The notes below the pieces were generated by a model, which made no database searches, was not told the origin of the DNA, and saw only the letters and a program-made list of their open reading frames with translations. From Clostridiales bacterium (lineage in GTDB: Bacteria > Bacillota > Clostridia > Christensenellales > Aristaeellaceae): 46,972 nucleotides of DNA. How positions within the stretch are numbered: the first letter of the stretch is position 1; each line of letters opens with the position of its first letter. Made by a program: the position numbers and the translations under genes. The DNA lies in the NCBI GenBank assembly GCA_015056155.1, contig SVGU01000014.1, positions 1-46,972 on the forward strand, written 5' to 3'. Below, in pieces: positions 15,931 to 23,988 of the stretch.

Positions 15931-16938
15931 TTACAGCAGCGTGATGCGGGCTTCCTTGAACTTGCGGCGGGTGTCCTGGTCCCAGATGGAGGACTGCACT
16001 TCGCCGATGTGCGCCTTGCCCAGCAGCAGCATGCACAGGCGGCTCTGGCCGATACCGCCGCCGATGGTCAGCGGCAGCTCGCCGTCCAGCAGCATCCGGT
16101 GATAGGTCAGATTCCGGCGGTCGTCGCAGCCCGCGAGGGTCAGCTGGCGGTCGAGGGTCTCCGCGTCCACGCGGATGCCCATGCTGCTCAGCTCGATCGC
16201 GCAGTTCAGCGTCGGGCACCAGTAGAGCAGATCGCCGTTCATGGTCCAGTCGTCATAGTCGGGGGCGCGGCCGTCATGGGGCTTGCCGTTGGAGAGCTTG
16301 TGGCCGATCTGCATCAGGAAGGTGACAGGATGCTCCTTGACGAACAGGTTCTCGCGCTCCTTGGCGGTCTTGTCGGGATAGAGCTGGAGCAGCTCCTCGG
16401 AGGTGATGAAGGTCACGTCCTCGGGCAGCTGCGTCTGCAGCTTCGGGTAGCGGCCGTTGACGATCAGGCTCGCCTCATAGATGCAGCGCACGATGTCGCG
16501 CACGGCGTCCTGCAGCGTGCCCAGCGTCCGCATGTCATGGGTGATGACCTTCTCCCAGTCCCACTGGTCGACGTAGATGGAGTGGAGATTGTCCAGCTCC
16601 TCGTCGCGGCGGATGGCGTTCATGTCGGTATAGATGCCCTTGCCCGGCCAGATGTCGTAGCGGTAGAGCGCCATGCGCTTCCACTTGGCGAGGGAGTGTA
16701 CGACCGCCGCATCCACGCCTGCCGCGGGGATGTCGAAGGAGACGGGACGTTCGACGCCGTTCAGGTCATCGTTCAGGCCGGAGGACGGCTCGACAAACAG
16801 CGGCGCAGACACGCGCTTGAGGTTCAGCGCCTGCGCGAGGCGGTCCTGGAAGGTGCGCTTGATCAGGCTGATGGCGGCCTGCGTTTCATAAAGGGAAAGC
16901 TTGGGCGAATAGCCCGCGGGAATAAAGGTCTTGTTCAT
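15931..16938 (-). CDS. asnA: aspartate--ammonia ligase
   Basis: A 335-residue ammonia-dependent asparagine synthetase, which makes asparagine from aspartate, NH3 and ATP (giving AMP and PPi). It has a class II aminoacyl-tRNA-synthetase-like fold. Recognisable blocks are LKRVSAPLFVEPSSGLND, YTDMNAIRRDE, HSIYVDQWDWEKVI, PDYDDWTMNGDLL and GGGIGQSRLCMLLL. Length matches E. coli AsnA (330). The start has CAAGGAGG 8 bases upstream. It has its own extended -10 promoter. Confidence 0.97.
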   Translation of the reverse strand: MNKTFIPAGYSPKLSLYETQAAISLIKRTFQDRLAQALNLKRVSAPLFVEPSSGLNDDLNGVERPVSFDIPAAGVDAAVVHSLAKWKRMALYRYDIWPGKGIYTDMNAIRRDEELDNLHSIYVDQWDWEKVITHDMRTLGTLQDAVRDIVRCIYEASLIVNGRYPKLQTQLPEDVTFITSEELLQLYPDKTAKERENLFVKEHPVTFLMQIGHKLSNGKPHDGRAPDYDDWTMNGDLLYWCPTLNCAIELSSMGIRVDAETLDRQLTLAGCDDRRNLTYHRMLLDGELPLTIGGGIGQSRLCMLLLGKAHIGEVQSSIWDQDTRRKFKEARITLL

Positions 16939-16969
16939 GGGAGTCAGCCTCCTTGAAAGATTACGTTTT

Positions 16970-16998
16970 ATTATAGCATAGTCGACGCAGAATGGAAG
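16970..16998 (-). promoter_or_regulatory. asnA promoter
   Basis: On the minus strand TGC-TATAAT forms an extended -10 (TATAAT at 16970-16975), 17 bases from a weak CTTCCA (16993-16998). It lies about 35 bases before the asnA start. Confidence 0.65.
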
Positions 16999-17006
16999 TT
17001 TTCTGT

Positions 17007-17035
17007 TTGTATTTTCTTTGGCGGCATGCTATCAT
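17007..17035 (+). promoter_or_regulatory. promoter of the SH3b secreted protein gene
   Basis: TTGTAT (17007-17012) and TATCAT (17030-17035) are separated by 17 bases. The -10 is preceded by TGC. It is back to back with the asnA promoter. Confidence 0.65.
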
Positions 17036-17057
17036 GTGTGCAGAAGGATGTGATGAA

Positions 17058-18641
17058 ATGTTCAGACGGATGCTGCTGGTGGTGGCGCTTTTGCTGCTGG
17101 CCGTTCCTGCCCTGGCGGAGGAAACGCCCGTGCTGCCCGGGCAGTTCCCGCTCAAGGGGCTGCCGGAGGACACGACCTTTGAGGTCCGCACGGGACCGGG
17201 AGAGGCGTATCACCATGCGGCAAAGGGCCGCGCGAAGGTCAGCACGAACGGCGATATCCAGTGCTACGGCCGCCTCGGCGATACCGGCTGGGTGCTGATC
17301 CGGTATGAGGTCAGCAAGAACCAGGTGCGTGTGGGCTGCATCGACCTGCGGGCGTATCCGCAGGTGTGGCAGGGCTGCCGGGAGCTGTCCCTCGGGGCGG
17401 AGGAATACCTGCTGGCTGGGCGGGCGGAGATCACCGACGATCCCTACCGGGACGGCGCGCCTGTCGGCAGGGTTTCCGGCCGGGTGACGCTTCTGGCGCT
17501 TCGCGGGCTGGACTGGGCGTATGTGGATGGCGTTCTGGACGGCACGGAGGAGCGGGTGCGCGGTTTCATCCGCCGCAGCGCCCTGAACGGGGCGGGTGTG
17601 CCGCCCCAGCTGCCTGCGAGTCCCCATGCGGGCGAATTCACGCTGGACGGCTCCTGTGCGCTGCATCTGCCGGAGGACGCGCGTCCCGACGGGATGGCGG
17701 TGTACCCGCTGCCGGACGGAACGTACCTGATCGCCTACAACTGTACGGGCAGCGACCGGCTGTGGCTGCGGGTCATCAGTGAAACGGGGAAGAAGCTGTG
17801 GGCAAAGTCCGTGCCGGACGGCTATTACGGGCAGATCGCCCTGACGGCGGAGGGCTTTGTCTGCCAGACCTTCGACAACTCCGAATGCGATTCCGGCATG
17901 CAGTATACCTACACCTGCAGGGGGCGGAAATGGACGGCGAAGAAGGTCCGCTGGATCGAGGAGCCGGACCGCTTCTACTGCGACAGCACGGAAAGCTACA
18001 CCGTACGCTATTATCTCTTCTGCGAGGGGATGACCTACCCCTTCACTGTGAGCTGCAGCCCGTCCGGCGCCGTGGCGGAGCACCTGATGCAGTCCTACCA
18101 CAGCGACCGGGGCTTCCTCTGCGAGATGGACGGCGAGCTGCTGATGCTGGCGAAGGACGAAATGAGCCGGTACGTCCTGCGCATCTACGGCGAGGAGGCA
18201 GAGGAGCTGGCGAGCATCCCTGCGCCGGAGGACATGGCGCCGCCCAATCAGGTCGCTTCCGCCGACCATGACGACAGCGCGGTGTATTTCTTCACCCATG
18301 AACGCAGCGGCTGGTATACCGACCCGGAGCGCGGATGGCGCATGTGGCGCTTTGACCGGGCCACGCAAACCTTCCAGACAGAGCCGGTCAACATCCCCAT
18401 CCCGCAGCCCTGCACGCTGACTGCCATTGGCGCGGGGAGCGGCGGAGAGCACCTGATGCTGATGCAGACGGATTTCGGTTCCTGGCTGTGCGTTCTGGAG
18501 CCGGACGGGCAGCTCCTGCTGGACGGCGCCTTCCCGGGCAAGGTGGTCTGGAGTGCGCCCGCGGACAGCGGAATGATCCTCCTCCTGCAGGACGCGGAAG
18601 GGGAATTCCTCCTGCAGACCTATACCGTGGGCGGCGGATAA
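17058..18641 (+). CDS. secreted protein with two SH3b-like domains
   Basis: A 527-residue exported protein. The signal peptide is MFRRMLLVVALLLLAVPALA with cleavage before EET. Residues about 35-100 look like a bacterial SH3 domain (FEVRTGPGEAYHH, then DTGWVLIRYEV). A second one covers about 110-175 (YLLAGRAEITDDPYR, GLDWAYVDG). The long C-terminal part has strand-rich repeats around Trp/Tyr but no catalytic motif I recognise. SH3b domains often bind cell-wall peptides. The start at 17058 is chosen because the signal peptide begins there and AAGGA precedes it. It is monocistronic, convergent with the PHP gene. Confidence 0.7.
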   Translation: MFRRMLLVVALLLLAVPALAEETPVLPGQFPLKGLPEDTTFEVRTGPGEAYHHAAKGRAKVSTNGDIQCYGRLGDTGWVLIRYEVSKNQVRVGCIDLRAYPQVWQGCRELSLGAEEYLLAGRAEITDDPYRDGAPVGRVSGRVTLLALRGLDWAYVDGVLDGTEERVRGFIRRSALNGAGVPPQLPASPHAGEFTLDGSCALHLPEDARPDGMAVYPLPDGTYLIAYNCTGSDRLWLRVISETGKKLWAKSVPDGYYGQIALTAEGFVCQTFDNSECDSGMQYTYTCRGRKWTAKKVRWIEEPDRFYCDSTESYTVRYYLFCEGMTYPFTVSCSPSGAVAEHLMQSYHSDRGFLCEMDGELLMLAKDEMSRYVLRIYGEEAEELASIPAPEDMAPPNQVASADHDDSAVYFFTHERSGWYTDPERGWRMWRFDRATQTFQTEPVNIPIPQPCTLTAIGAGSGGEHLMLMQTDFGSWLCVLEPDGQLLLDGAFPGKVVWSAPADSGMILLLQDAEGEFLLQTYTVGGG

Positions 18642-18644
18642 CAA

Positions 18645-18676
18645 ATGCGCCCGGAGCCATCGTGCCCCGGGCGCAT
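18645..18676. terminator. terminator between convergent genes
   Basis: A 10-bp perfect stem (ATGCGCCCGG 18645-18654 / CCGGGCGCAT 18667-18676) between the SH3b gene and the convergent PHP gene. The T-run is weak. Confidence 0.6.
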
Positions 18677-18703
18677 CGGTATTCATGCGGTTGATCGGCT
18701 TCG

Positions 18704-19483
18704 TCAGTCCTGCAGCCAGCCTTCGGGCATCCGGACGCGCTCGTTGTTTTCGTCCATCACGAAGGTCTGGATGAGCGGCTCGGCTCCGGTCGTGCCGTCC
18801 CAGCGGTCGGGCGGGCAGAGCAGCGTGTGGGGCTGCCGGGTCAGGATGTGCTGCACCCAGTCGGCGCTGCTGTCCAGCGGCTTCTCCAGCCCCACGCCGT
18901 AGATGACGGAGTTCTCGTGGGAGCGGTGGTTGTCCGAGCCGGTGATGGTGTAGAGCCCCTTCTCCCTGGCGTAGCGCAGGGCGTAGATGTCCTGTGCCTG
19001 CGTGTTGCCGGCGTTGGCGACCTCCACGCCGTCGGCAAAGCGGTCGCCGATGTGGATGCCCCAGATATACCCGCGCATGCGGAAGGGGTGCGCCTGAATG
19101 ACGCAGCCTCCTGCTGCGCGCACGGCTTCGTACTGCTCCTTGCGGCTCCAGCGCTCGCATTCCGGGTGGTCCAGGAGGAACTGCTTGTCCAGGCCGTAGA
19201 CGAGGTAATCGTCGCCGTCGAAGGACTGCTCCCAGCCGAAGAACACGTCCAGCCCGACCTTCTGGCCCTCGTTCCAGGCGTCCTCAAAGCCGGAGCAGAA
19301 CCAGTTCACCCGCTCCTTCCAGGGCAGGTCGCGGGGGACGGCGGTATTGCCGCCGAAGAAATGGTCGGTGACGAAGATGCCCTGATAGCCGAGCTGCCTG
19401 TAATAGCGGGCGTGCTCCGCGCCGGTGGAGGAACCGCAGGCGCTGCCCTGACAGGTGTGCAGATGAGTCTCGTAACGGTACAT
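18704..19483 (-). CDS. PHP-domain metal-dependent phosphoesterase
   Basis: A 259-residue PHP protein. The metal ligands are visible in order: HLHT near the N-terminus (residues 7-10), FVTDHFF, then IQAHPFR and ITGSDNHRS near the C-terminus. Such proteins hydrolyse phosphoesters (nucleotides, histidinol phosphate or others); the substrate is not evident. There is no polymerase domain. I place the start at the ATG at 19483 (MYRYETHLHT), although a TTG two codons earlier sits better behind GGAAG. A TTGCCA-N17-TATACT promoter lies upstream. Confidence 0.85.
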   Translation of the reverse strand: MYRYETHLHTCQGSACGSSTGAEHARYYRQLGYQGIFVTDHFFGGNTAVPRDLPWKERVNWFCSGFEDAWNEGQKVGLDVFFGWEQSFDGDDYLVYGLDKQFLLDHPECERWSRKEQYEAVRAAGGCVIQAHPFRMRGYIWGIHIGDRFADGVEVANAGNTQAQDIYALRYAREKGLYTITGSDNHRSHENSVIYGVGLEKPLDSSADWVQHILTRQPHTLLCPPDRWDGTTGAEPLIQTFVMDENNERVRMPEGWLQD

Positions 19484-19517
19484 GGCCAAGCCGCTTCCTT
19501 TCGATCTTGCTGCATCA

Positions 19518-19546
19518 AGTATACCGCGAACCGCGGCGATTGGCAA
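19518..19546 (-). promoter_or_regulatory. PHP gene promoter
   Basis: On the minus strand TTGCCA (19541-19546) and TATACT (19518-19523) are separated by 17 bases, 34 bases before the start. Confidence 0.6.
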
Positions 19547-19577
19547 GGGGTCAATCACCTGTGCGCAGCCTGCCCCC

Positions 19578-19606
19578 TTGACAACGCCCGCCGCCCCTGC
19601 TATCAT
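19578..19606 (+). promoter_or_regulatory. promoter of the 19643 gene
   Basis: A consensus TTGACA (19578-19583) and TATCAT (19601-19606) are separated by 17 bases, with TGC before the -10. Confidence 0.8.
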
Positions 19607-19642
19607 GAAGGACAGAAATCGACATGGAAGGAGGCGGTGCAG

Positions 19643-20143
19643 ATGGGTTGGCTGGGCTGGCTGATCGCGGGGCTGGCGGTGGCGTCGGCGGCGCTTGCGC
19701 TGACGCTGCGGCAGGTCAGGAACGAGCATGACCGGGACACGGCGCTCATCGGGCGCGTCAGGACGTCGGCGCTGTATACGCGGCTGTATCCGCTGCTGGA
19801 GCAGTGCGACGAGTGCTGCATAGAGCAGGTGCTCATCCGCGCGGAGGAGGTGCGCATCACCCTCTACAAGCCCATGAACCGCGTCGTCCGCTTCGTGTTC
19901 GAGGAGCAGGGGCTGGACCCGCTGGACCAGCCGCAGACGCTGCGGGCGCTGTCCCGGGCGGTGGCGCTGGACGTGGCCTGCCTCGGCGATCCGCGCAAGT
20001 TCTATTATGCGGAGAAGACGGCCCCGAGGGACGTGGGCGAAAAGGACCGCTGGTATGAATACAACGTGCAGCCGGACTACAAGGATCAGATGCTCCGGGC
20101 ATGGTACGACCAGCGGGAGCCTGAGGAGGGCATCATCCGCTGA
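19643..20143 (+). CDS. small membrane-anchored protein, unknown function
   Basis: A 166-residue protein. Residues 1-24 (MGWLGWLIAGLAVASAALAL) form one membrane helix or uncleaved signal, and the remainder is a charged soluble domain with two nearby cysteines (CDECC, about residue 54). I do not recognise the family. The start is the ATG at 19643 with AAGGAGG 8 bases before it, and a strong promoter precedes it. An open frame continues upstream to 18827, but that stretch is antisense to the PHP gene and has no binding site. Confidence 0.65.
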   Translation: MGWLGWLIAGLAVASAALALTLRQVRNEHDRDTALIGRVRTSALYTRLYPLLEQCDECCIEQVLIRAEEVRITLYKPMNRVVRFVFEEQGLDPLDQPQTLRALSRAVALDVACLGDPRKFYYAEKTAPRDVGEKDRWYEYNVQPDYKDQMLRAWYDQREPEEGIIR

Positions 20144-20185
20144 ACAGGGGCGGAACAGGGAGCAATTTCGTCCGGCAGGCAGGAG

Positions 20186-20214
20186 TTGACCGCCTGCGCG
20201 GCGAATGATATGTC
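20186..20214 (+). promoter_or_regulatory. possible promoter of the DUF4867-like gene
   Basis: TTGACC (20186-20191) and TATGTC (20209-20214) are separated by 17 bases, with TGA before the -10. The -10 is a weak match. Confidence 0.45.
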
Positions 20215-20255
20215 ACAAGGTATGACCGATTCTCAAGAAAATGGAGGAAAAGCCC

Positions 20256-20888
20256 ATGAACATTCTTTCTGTGTATGACGAGGCGTTCCGTCCCTATGGC
20301 CGCGTGGTCGAGGGCTACCCGGTGGAGGGCCTGCTGAAGGCGCTGGCCGAGACCCCCTGCACGGATACGGTGGTGTATGAGCCCCGCATCGAGGCGCTGC
20401 ATCAGGCGGAGAACGCGGAAGCCATCGGCGAGGCGCTCTACGGCGGCATGCCCTTCCAGTTCGGCTTCTGCAACGGCGTGAACACCAAGCTCAACTGCCT
20501 GGAGTTCCATCGCGATTCCGAGTTCAACCTCGGCACCGAGGATTTCATCCTGCTGGTCGCCAAGCAGGGCGAGATCGTGGACGACAAGCTGGACACCTCC
20601 AAGGTGGTGGCCTTCAAGGCGCCCAAGGGCGTGCTGGTGGAGTGCTATGCGACCACGCTGCACTACGCTCCCTGCTCTGCCAAGCTGGGCCAGGGCTTCC
20701 GCGTGCTGATCGCGCTGCCCGACAAGACCAACACCGATTACCGTCCCGCCTGCAACGCCAACGGCATGGACAAGATGCTGTGGGCGCGCAACAAGTGGCT
20801 GCTGGCGCACCCGGAATCCTCCGAGGCGGCACAGGGCGCGGTCGTGGCGCTGACGGGCGAGAACATCGACATCGCCAAGGATATCTGA
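20256..20888 (+). CDS. DUF4867-like cytoplasmic protein
   Basis: A 210-residue soluble protein that fits what I recall of the DUF4867 family, function unknown. The core (FKAPKGVLVECYATTLHYAPC, then GFRVLIALPDKTN) looks like a cupin-type fold similar to ureidoglycolate-lyase-like proteins. The conserved-looking FGFCNGVNTKLNCLEFHRDSE block could supply metal or substrate contacts (His, Glu, Asp). I start at the ATG at 20256 (MNILSVYDE) behind ATGGAGGAAAAG. Strong C/G third-position bias suggests good expression. It has its own terminator, so it is likely monocistronic. Confidence 0.6.
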   Translation: MNILSVYDEAFRPYGRVVEGYPVEGLLKALAETPCTDTVVYEPRIEALHQAENAEAIGEALYGGMPFQFGFCNGVNTKLNCLEFHRDSEFNLGTEDFILLVAKQGEIVDDKLDTSKVVAFKAPKGVLVECYATTLHYAPCSAKLGQGFRVLIALPDKTNTDYRPACNANGMDKMLWARNKWLLAHPESSEAAQGAVVALTGENIDIAKDI

Positions 20889-20903
20889 TCCCAGAGATCA
20901 CAG

Positions 20904-20937
20904 GGGAGCTGGCTTTTTCAGGGCCGGCTCCCTTTTT
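20904..20937 (+). terminator. intrinsic terminator
   Basis: A 10-bp stem (GGGAGCTGGC 20904-20913 / GCCGGCTCCC 20923-20932, one G-U pair) followed by TTTTT. Confidence 0.92.
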
Positions 20938-20939
20938 AC

Positions 20940-20968
20940 TTGCTTTTTTGGCTGTTTCATTGTACAAT
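20940..20968 (+). promoter_or_regulatory. rplI promoter
   Basis: TTGCTT (20940-20945) and TACAAT (20963-20968) are separated by 17 bases, 54 bases before rplI. Confidence 0.65.
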
Positions 20969-21022
20969 AAGATGATTCAGTATATACATCTGTAATTGTG
21001 ATGAATCAGGAGGATAAAGACA

Positions 21023-21475
21023 ATGAAGGTAATTCTGCTGCAGGACGTCAAGGGCGTCGGTAAGAAGGATCAGGTGGTCAATGCGTCGGACGGTTATGCC
21101 CGTAACTTCCTGTTCCCCCAGAAGCTGGCGGTGGAGGCGACCCCCGGCGCGATGAAGGGCATCGAGAAGATGCGCAAGGCCGAGGCGGACCGCGAGGCGG
21201 AGCGCCGCGCGAAGGCCACCGCGACCGCCGAGAGCCTGCGCGGCAAGGTCGTCAGCATGACGGTCAAGACCGGCTCCCAGGGCCGCCTGTACGGCTCCAT
21301 CACCAGCGCGGAGATCGCGGCCGAGCTGAAGAAGCAGCACGGCGTGGAGATCGACAAGCGCGACATCAAGTGCGAGAACATCCGCACGGTGGGCGACGTC
21401 GAGTTCGAGGCGAAGATCTACAAGGACATCAGCGTCAAGATGATCGCCCATGTGGAAGGCGTGGCCGCGAAGTAA
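21023..21475 (+). CDS. rplI: 50S ribosomal protein L9
   Basis: A 150-residue protein that binds 23S rRNA and reaches out from the L1 side of the large subunit. The N-terminal domain ([19 protein letters not shown], then [16 protein letters not shown]) is the textbook L9 signature. A long charged helix (about residues 45-75) links it to the C-terminal domain, which includes [16 protein letters not shown]. Length is normal. The binding site is AGGAGG. It is followed by dnaB, a common Firmicutes arrangement. Confidence 0.97.
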   Translation: MKVILLQDVKGVGKKDQVVNASDGYARNFLFPQKLAVEATPGAMKGIEKMRKAEADREAERRAKATATAESLRGKVVSMTVKTGSQGRLYGSITSAEIAAELKKQHGVEIDKRDIKCENIRTVGDVEFEAKIYKDISVKMIAHVEGVAAK

Positions 21476-21493
21476 GGGGCTTCGCCCCGTTTT
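21476..21493 (+). terminator. weak terminator after rplI
   Basis: A 5-bp GGGGC/GCCCC stem with a TTC loop, followed by GTTTT immediately after the rplI stop. It may only attenuate, since dnaB has no obvious promoter of its own. Confidence 0.45.
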
Positions 21494-21507
21494 GGCGCTC
21501 CCGCGCG

Positions 21508-21553
21508 GCGTTGCGTCCTTTGCGGGAGTCATGGTGCGCAAAGGGCGCAACGC
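21508..21553. repeat. 17-bp inverted repeat between rplI and dnaB
   Basis: The arms at 21508-21524 (GCGTTGCGTCCTTTGCG) and 21537-21553 pair over 17 positions with one G-U, around a 12-base loop. No T-run follows. It could be an RNA hairpin controlling the rplI-dnaB transcript or a protein-binding site. Confidence 0.75.
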
Positions 21554-21602
21554 GACGATTTACTGAAGCGTTTCAGTGGACAGGAAAAAAGGGGGGAGCA
21601 TC

Positions 21603-22958
21603 TTGTCTGAGCTGCGCGGCGTGACGCCGCCGAACAATGTGGAAGCGGAGCAGTCCGTGCTGGGCGCGATGCTGCAGGACTCCGGCGCTGTGCTGCAGGC
21701 GGCGGAAACCCTCGTCCCCGACGATTTTTACCAGCCGCAGCACAAGGAAATCTTCGACGCGATGATCAAGCTCCACCGGGAGCAGAGCCCGGTCGACTTC
21801 ATCACTGTGGACAGCGAGCTGTCCCGGCGGGGAACGATCGAGGGCGTGGGCGGCACAGGATATCTGCTGCAGCTGGTGCAGTATGTGCCCACCACGGCGA
21901 ACGTCAAGGCGTACATCGCCATCGTGGCGGAGAAATCGACCCTGCGCCGGCTGATCAAGGCGTCGCAGGAGATCGCGCAGGAGTGCTACAGCCAGCAGAA
22001 TCCCCTGCAGGAGACGCTGGGTCATGCGGAGAAGGCGATCTTCGACATCGTCATGAACCGCGCCTCCGGCGAGAGCCTGGTGCATGTCAAGGAAGTGCTC
22101 TACAACACCTACGCCAACATCGAGGAGCTGGCCAAGCTCCGGGGCCGGATCGCCGGCGTCCCGTCGGGCTTCACCGCGCTGGACAACCTGCTGACCGGCT
22201 TCCACGGCGGCGAGCTGATCATCCTCGGCGCGCGTCCCTCCATGGGCAAGACCTCGCTGGCGATGAACATGGCCGGATATGCCGCACTCTATGGCGGCAA
22301 GAGCGTCGCCGTGTTCTCGCTGGAAATGCCGCGGGAGCAGATCGCGCTGCGTCTGCTGTGCTCGGATGCGAAGGTCAACATGCAGCGCGTCCGTCAGGGC
22401 ACGCTGACCCCGGACGACTGGATGCGCCTGGCCAAGTCGATCGGCCCCATGTCCAACAGCCGCATCTTCATCGACGATACGGCGGGTATCACGCCCACGC
22501 AGCTGCGCTCGCGCTGCCGCCGGCTGATGATGGACAGGGGTCTGGACCTGATCGTGGTGGACTACCTCGGCCTGATGCACTCCGACGGCAAGACCGAGAG
22601 CCGCCAGCTGGAGGTCGCGGAGATCAGCCGCCAGCTCAAGGCCATCGCGCTGGAACTGAAGGTGCCGCTGATCGCCTGTGCCCAGCTGTCCCGCGCCAAC
22701 GCAGCCCGCGACAACAAACGCCCCACGCTGACCGACCTGCGCGATTCCGGCTCCATCGAGCAGGACGCGGACGTGGTCATGTTCATCCACCGCGAAGGGT
22801 ATTATGACCCGGAGTGCGAGGAGAAGAATGTGGGCGAGATCATCATCAGCAAGCAGAGAAACGGTCCGCTGGGAACGATCAAGGTGGCGTGGCTGAGCGA
22901 GTACACGACCTACGCGAACCTTGCGCCCGAGGCCGGCGGCGGAGACGCGCCGTTCTGA
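21603..22958 (+). CDS. dnaB: replicative DNA helicase DnaB
   Basis: A 451-residue hexameric 5'-3' helicase of the replication fork. The N-terminal domain has PPNNVEAEQSVLGAMLQD and DFYQPQHKEIFDAM. The RecA-like core has Walker A GARPSMGKTS (about residue 208), Walker B LIVVDYLGLM and the DLRDSGSIEQDADVV block. I choose the TTG at 21603 (reads L/M-SELRGVTPP) because AAGGGGGGAG lies 4 bases upstream and the length then matches the family. A GTG at 21576 has no binding site. No helicase-loader gene is adjacent. Confidence 0.96.
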   Translation: MSELRGVTPPNNVEAEQSVLGAMLQDSGAVLQAAETLVPDDFYQPQHKEIFDAMIKLHREQSPVDFITVDSELSRRGTIEGVGGTGYLLQLVQYVPTTANVKAYIAIVAEKSTLRRLIKASQEIAQECYSQQNPLQETLGHAEKAIFDIVMNRASGESLVHVKEVLYNTYANIEELAKLRGRIAGVPSGFTALDNLLTGFHGGELIILGARPSMGKTSLAMNMAGYAALYGGKSVAVFSLEMPREQIALRLLCSDAKVNMQRVRQGTLTPDDWMRLAKSIGPMSNSRIFIDDTAGITPTQLRSRCRRLMMDRGLDLIVVDYLGLMHSDGKTESRQLEVAEISRQLKAIALELKVPLIACAQLSRANAARDNKRPTLTDLRDSGSIEQDADVVMFIHREGYYDPECEEKNVGEIIISKQRNGPLGTIKVAWLSEYTTYANLAPEAGGGDAPF

Positions 22959-22981
22959 TTACGTGATACGAGGTTATTTGC

Positions 22982-23932
22982 ATGGATATTACCATCAGCA
23001 TGCTGGAGACCGGCATGCGCTATGAGGGCTTCCTGCTGGTGCGCAGCGCTGATCAGCGCGAGGGCAAGACCGGCGGCAAGTACCTGGACATGAACCTGAC
23101 CGATCGCACGGGCGAGGTCAACTGCAAGATGTGGGACGGCACGGTCGCCCCGCCGCCGACCGGTACGGTGATCAAGGTGCGCGGCCTGGTGCAGGAGTAC
23201 AACGGCCGAAAGCAGCTCCGGATCGAGCGGATGCGCCCGGCGGTCGATACCGACGGGGTGGATCTGTCCCTGCTGGTGCCCTGCGCGCCGGAAACGCCCG
23301 ACAGCTACCGCGCGGAGATCGAGCGCACCATCGACGCCTTCGCTTCGGAGGATCTGAAGAAGATCGTGCGCGAGATGCTGCGCCTGGCGGGAGACAATAT
23401 CGAGTGGTTCCCGGCGGCCCAGCGCCTGCACCATGCGGAGCGCACGGGCCTTCTGCACCACACGTGCTCCATGCTGCGCACGGCGGAGCACATCATCCAG
23501 GCGTACCCCTTCCTCAAGGGTGATCTGCTGCGTGCGGGCGTGATCCTGCATGACCTGTCGAAGATCTCCGAGATGAAGAGCGACGAGCTGGGCAACGTGA
23601 CCGACTACACCCGCGACGGACTGCTGATCGGCCATCTGGTGCGCGGCGTGGCGCGGCTGGCGGAGGCGGCGCGCAACGTCAACGTGACGGGGGAGATCGT
23701 GGTGCTGCTGGAGCACATGATCATCAGCCATCACGGCATCCCGGAATACGGCAGCCCCAAGCCGCCGATGTTCCCCGAGGCGGAGGTGCTCAACTGGATC
23801 GACACGCTGGACGCCCGCATGAACGAGATGGAGGGCATCATGGCCCGCGTCCCCGCCGGCGCGTTCTCCGAGAAGATCTGGAGCCTCGACCGCAGGCTCT
23901 ATCATCCGATTTACGAGGATGGCGCGGAATGA
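22982..23932 (+). CDS. yhaM: 3'-5' exoribonuclease YhaM-type (OB-fold plus HD)
   Basis: A 316-residue protein with an OB-fold nucleic-acid-binding domain at residues about 10-95 (FLLVRSADQREGKTGGKYLDM, VNCKMWDG) followed by an HD phosphohydrolase domain. HHAERTGLLHHTCSML, GVILHDLSKI and EHMIISHHG hold the metal-binding His/Asp residues. This layout and size match RNase YhaM/CbfI, a 3'-5' exonuclease of Firmicutes. It follows dnaB by 23 bases with a GAGG site and is probably in the same transcript. Confidence 0.88.
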   Translation: MDITISMLETGMRYEGFLLVRSADQREGKTGGKYLDMNLTDRTGEVNCKMWDGTVAPPPTGTVIKVRGLVQEYNGRKQLRIERMRPAVDTDGVDLSLLVPCAPETPDSYRAEIERTIDAFASEDLKKIVREMLRLAGDNIEWFPAAQRLHHAERTGLLHHTCSMLRTAEHIIQAYPFLKGDLLRAGVILHDLSKISEMKSDELGNVTDYTRDGLLIGHLVRGVARLAEAARNVNVTGEIVVLLEHMIISHHGIPEYGSPKPPMFPEAEVLNWIDTLDARMNEMEGIMARVPAGAFSEKIWSLDRRLYHPIYEDGAE

Positions 23933-23988
23933 TTTGTTATCGATGAATCGTTGATATAGTTGACGAGATCGATCAGGAGGTTTTGACG

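Noticed and set aside
18827-19642. Upstream extension of the small membrane protein frame at 19643
   Set aside because: It runs antisense through the PHP gene and through that gene's and its own promoter. The ATG at 19643 has a strong ribosome site.
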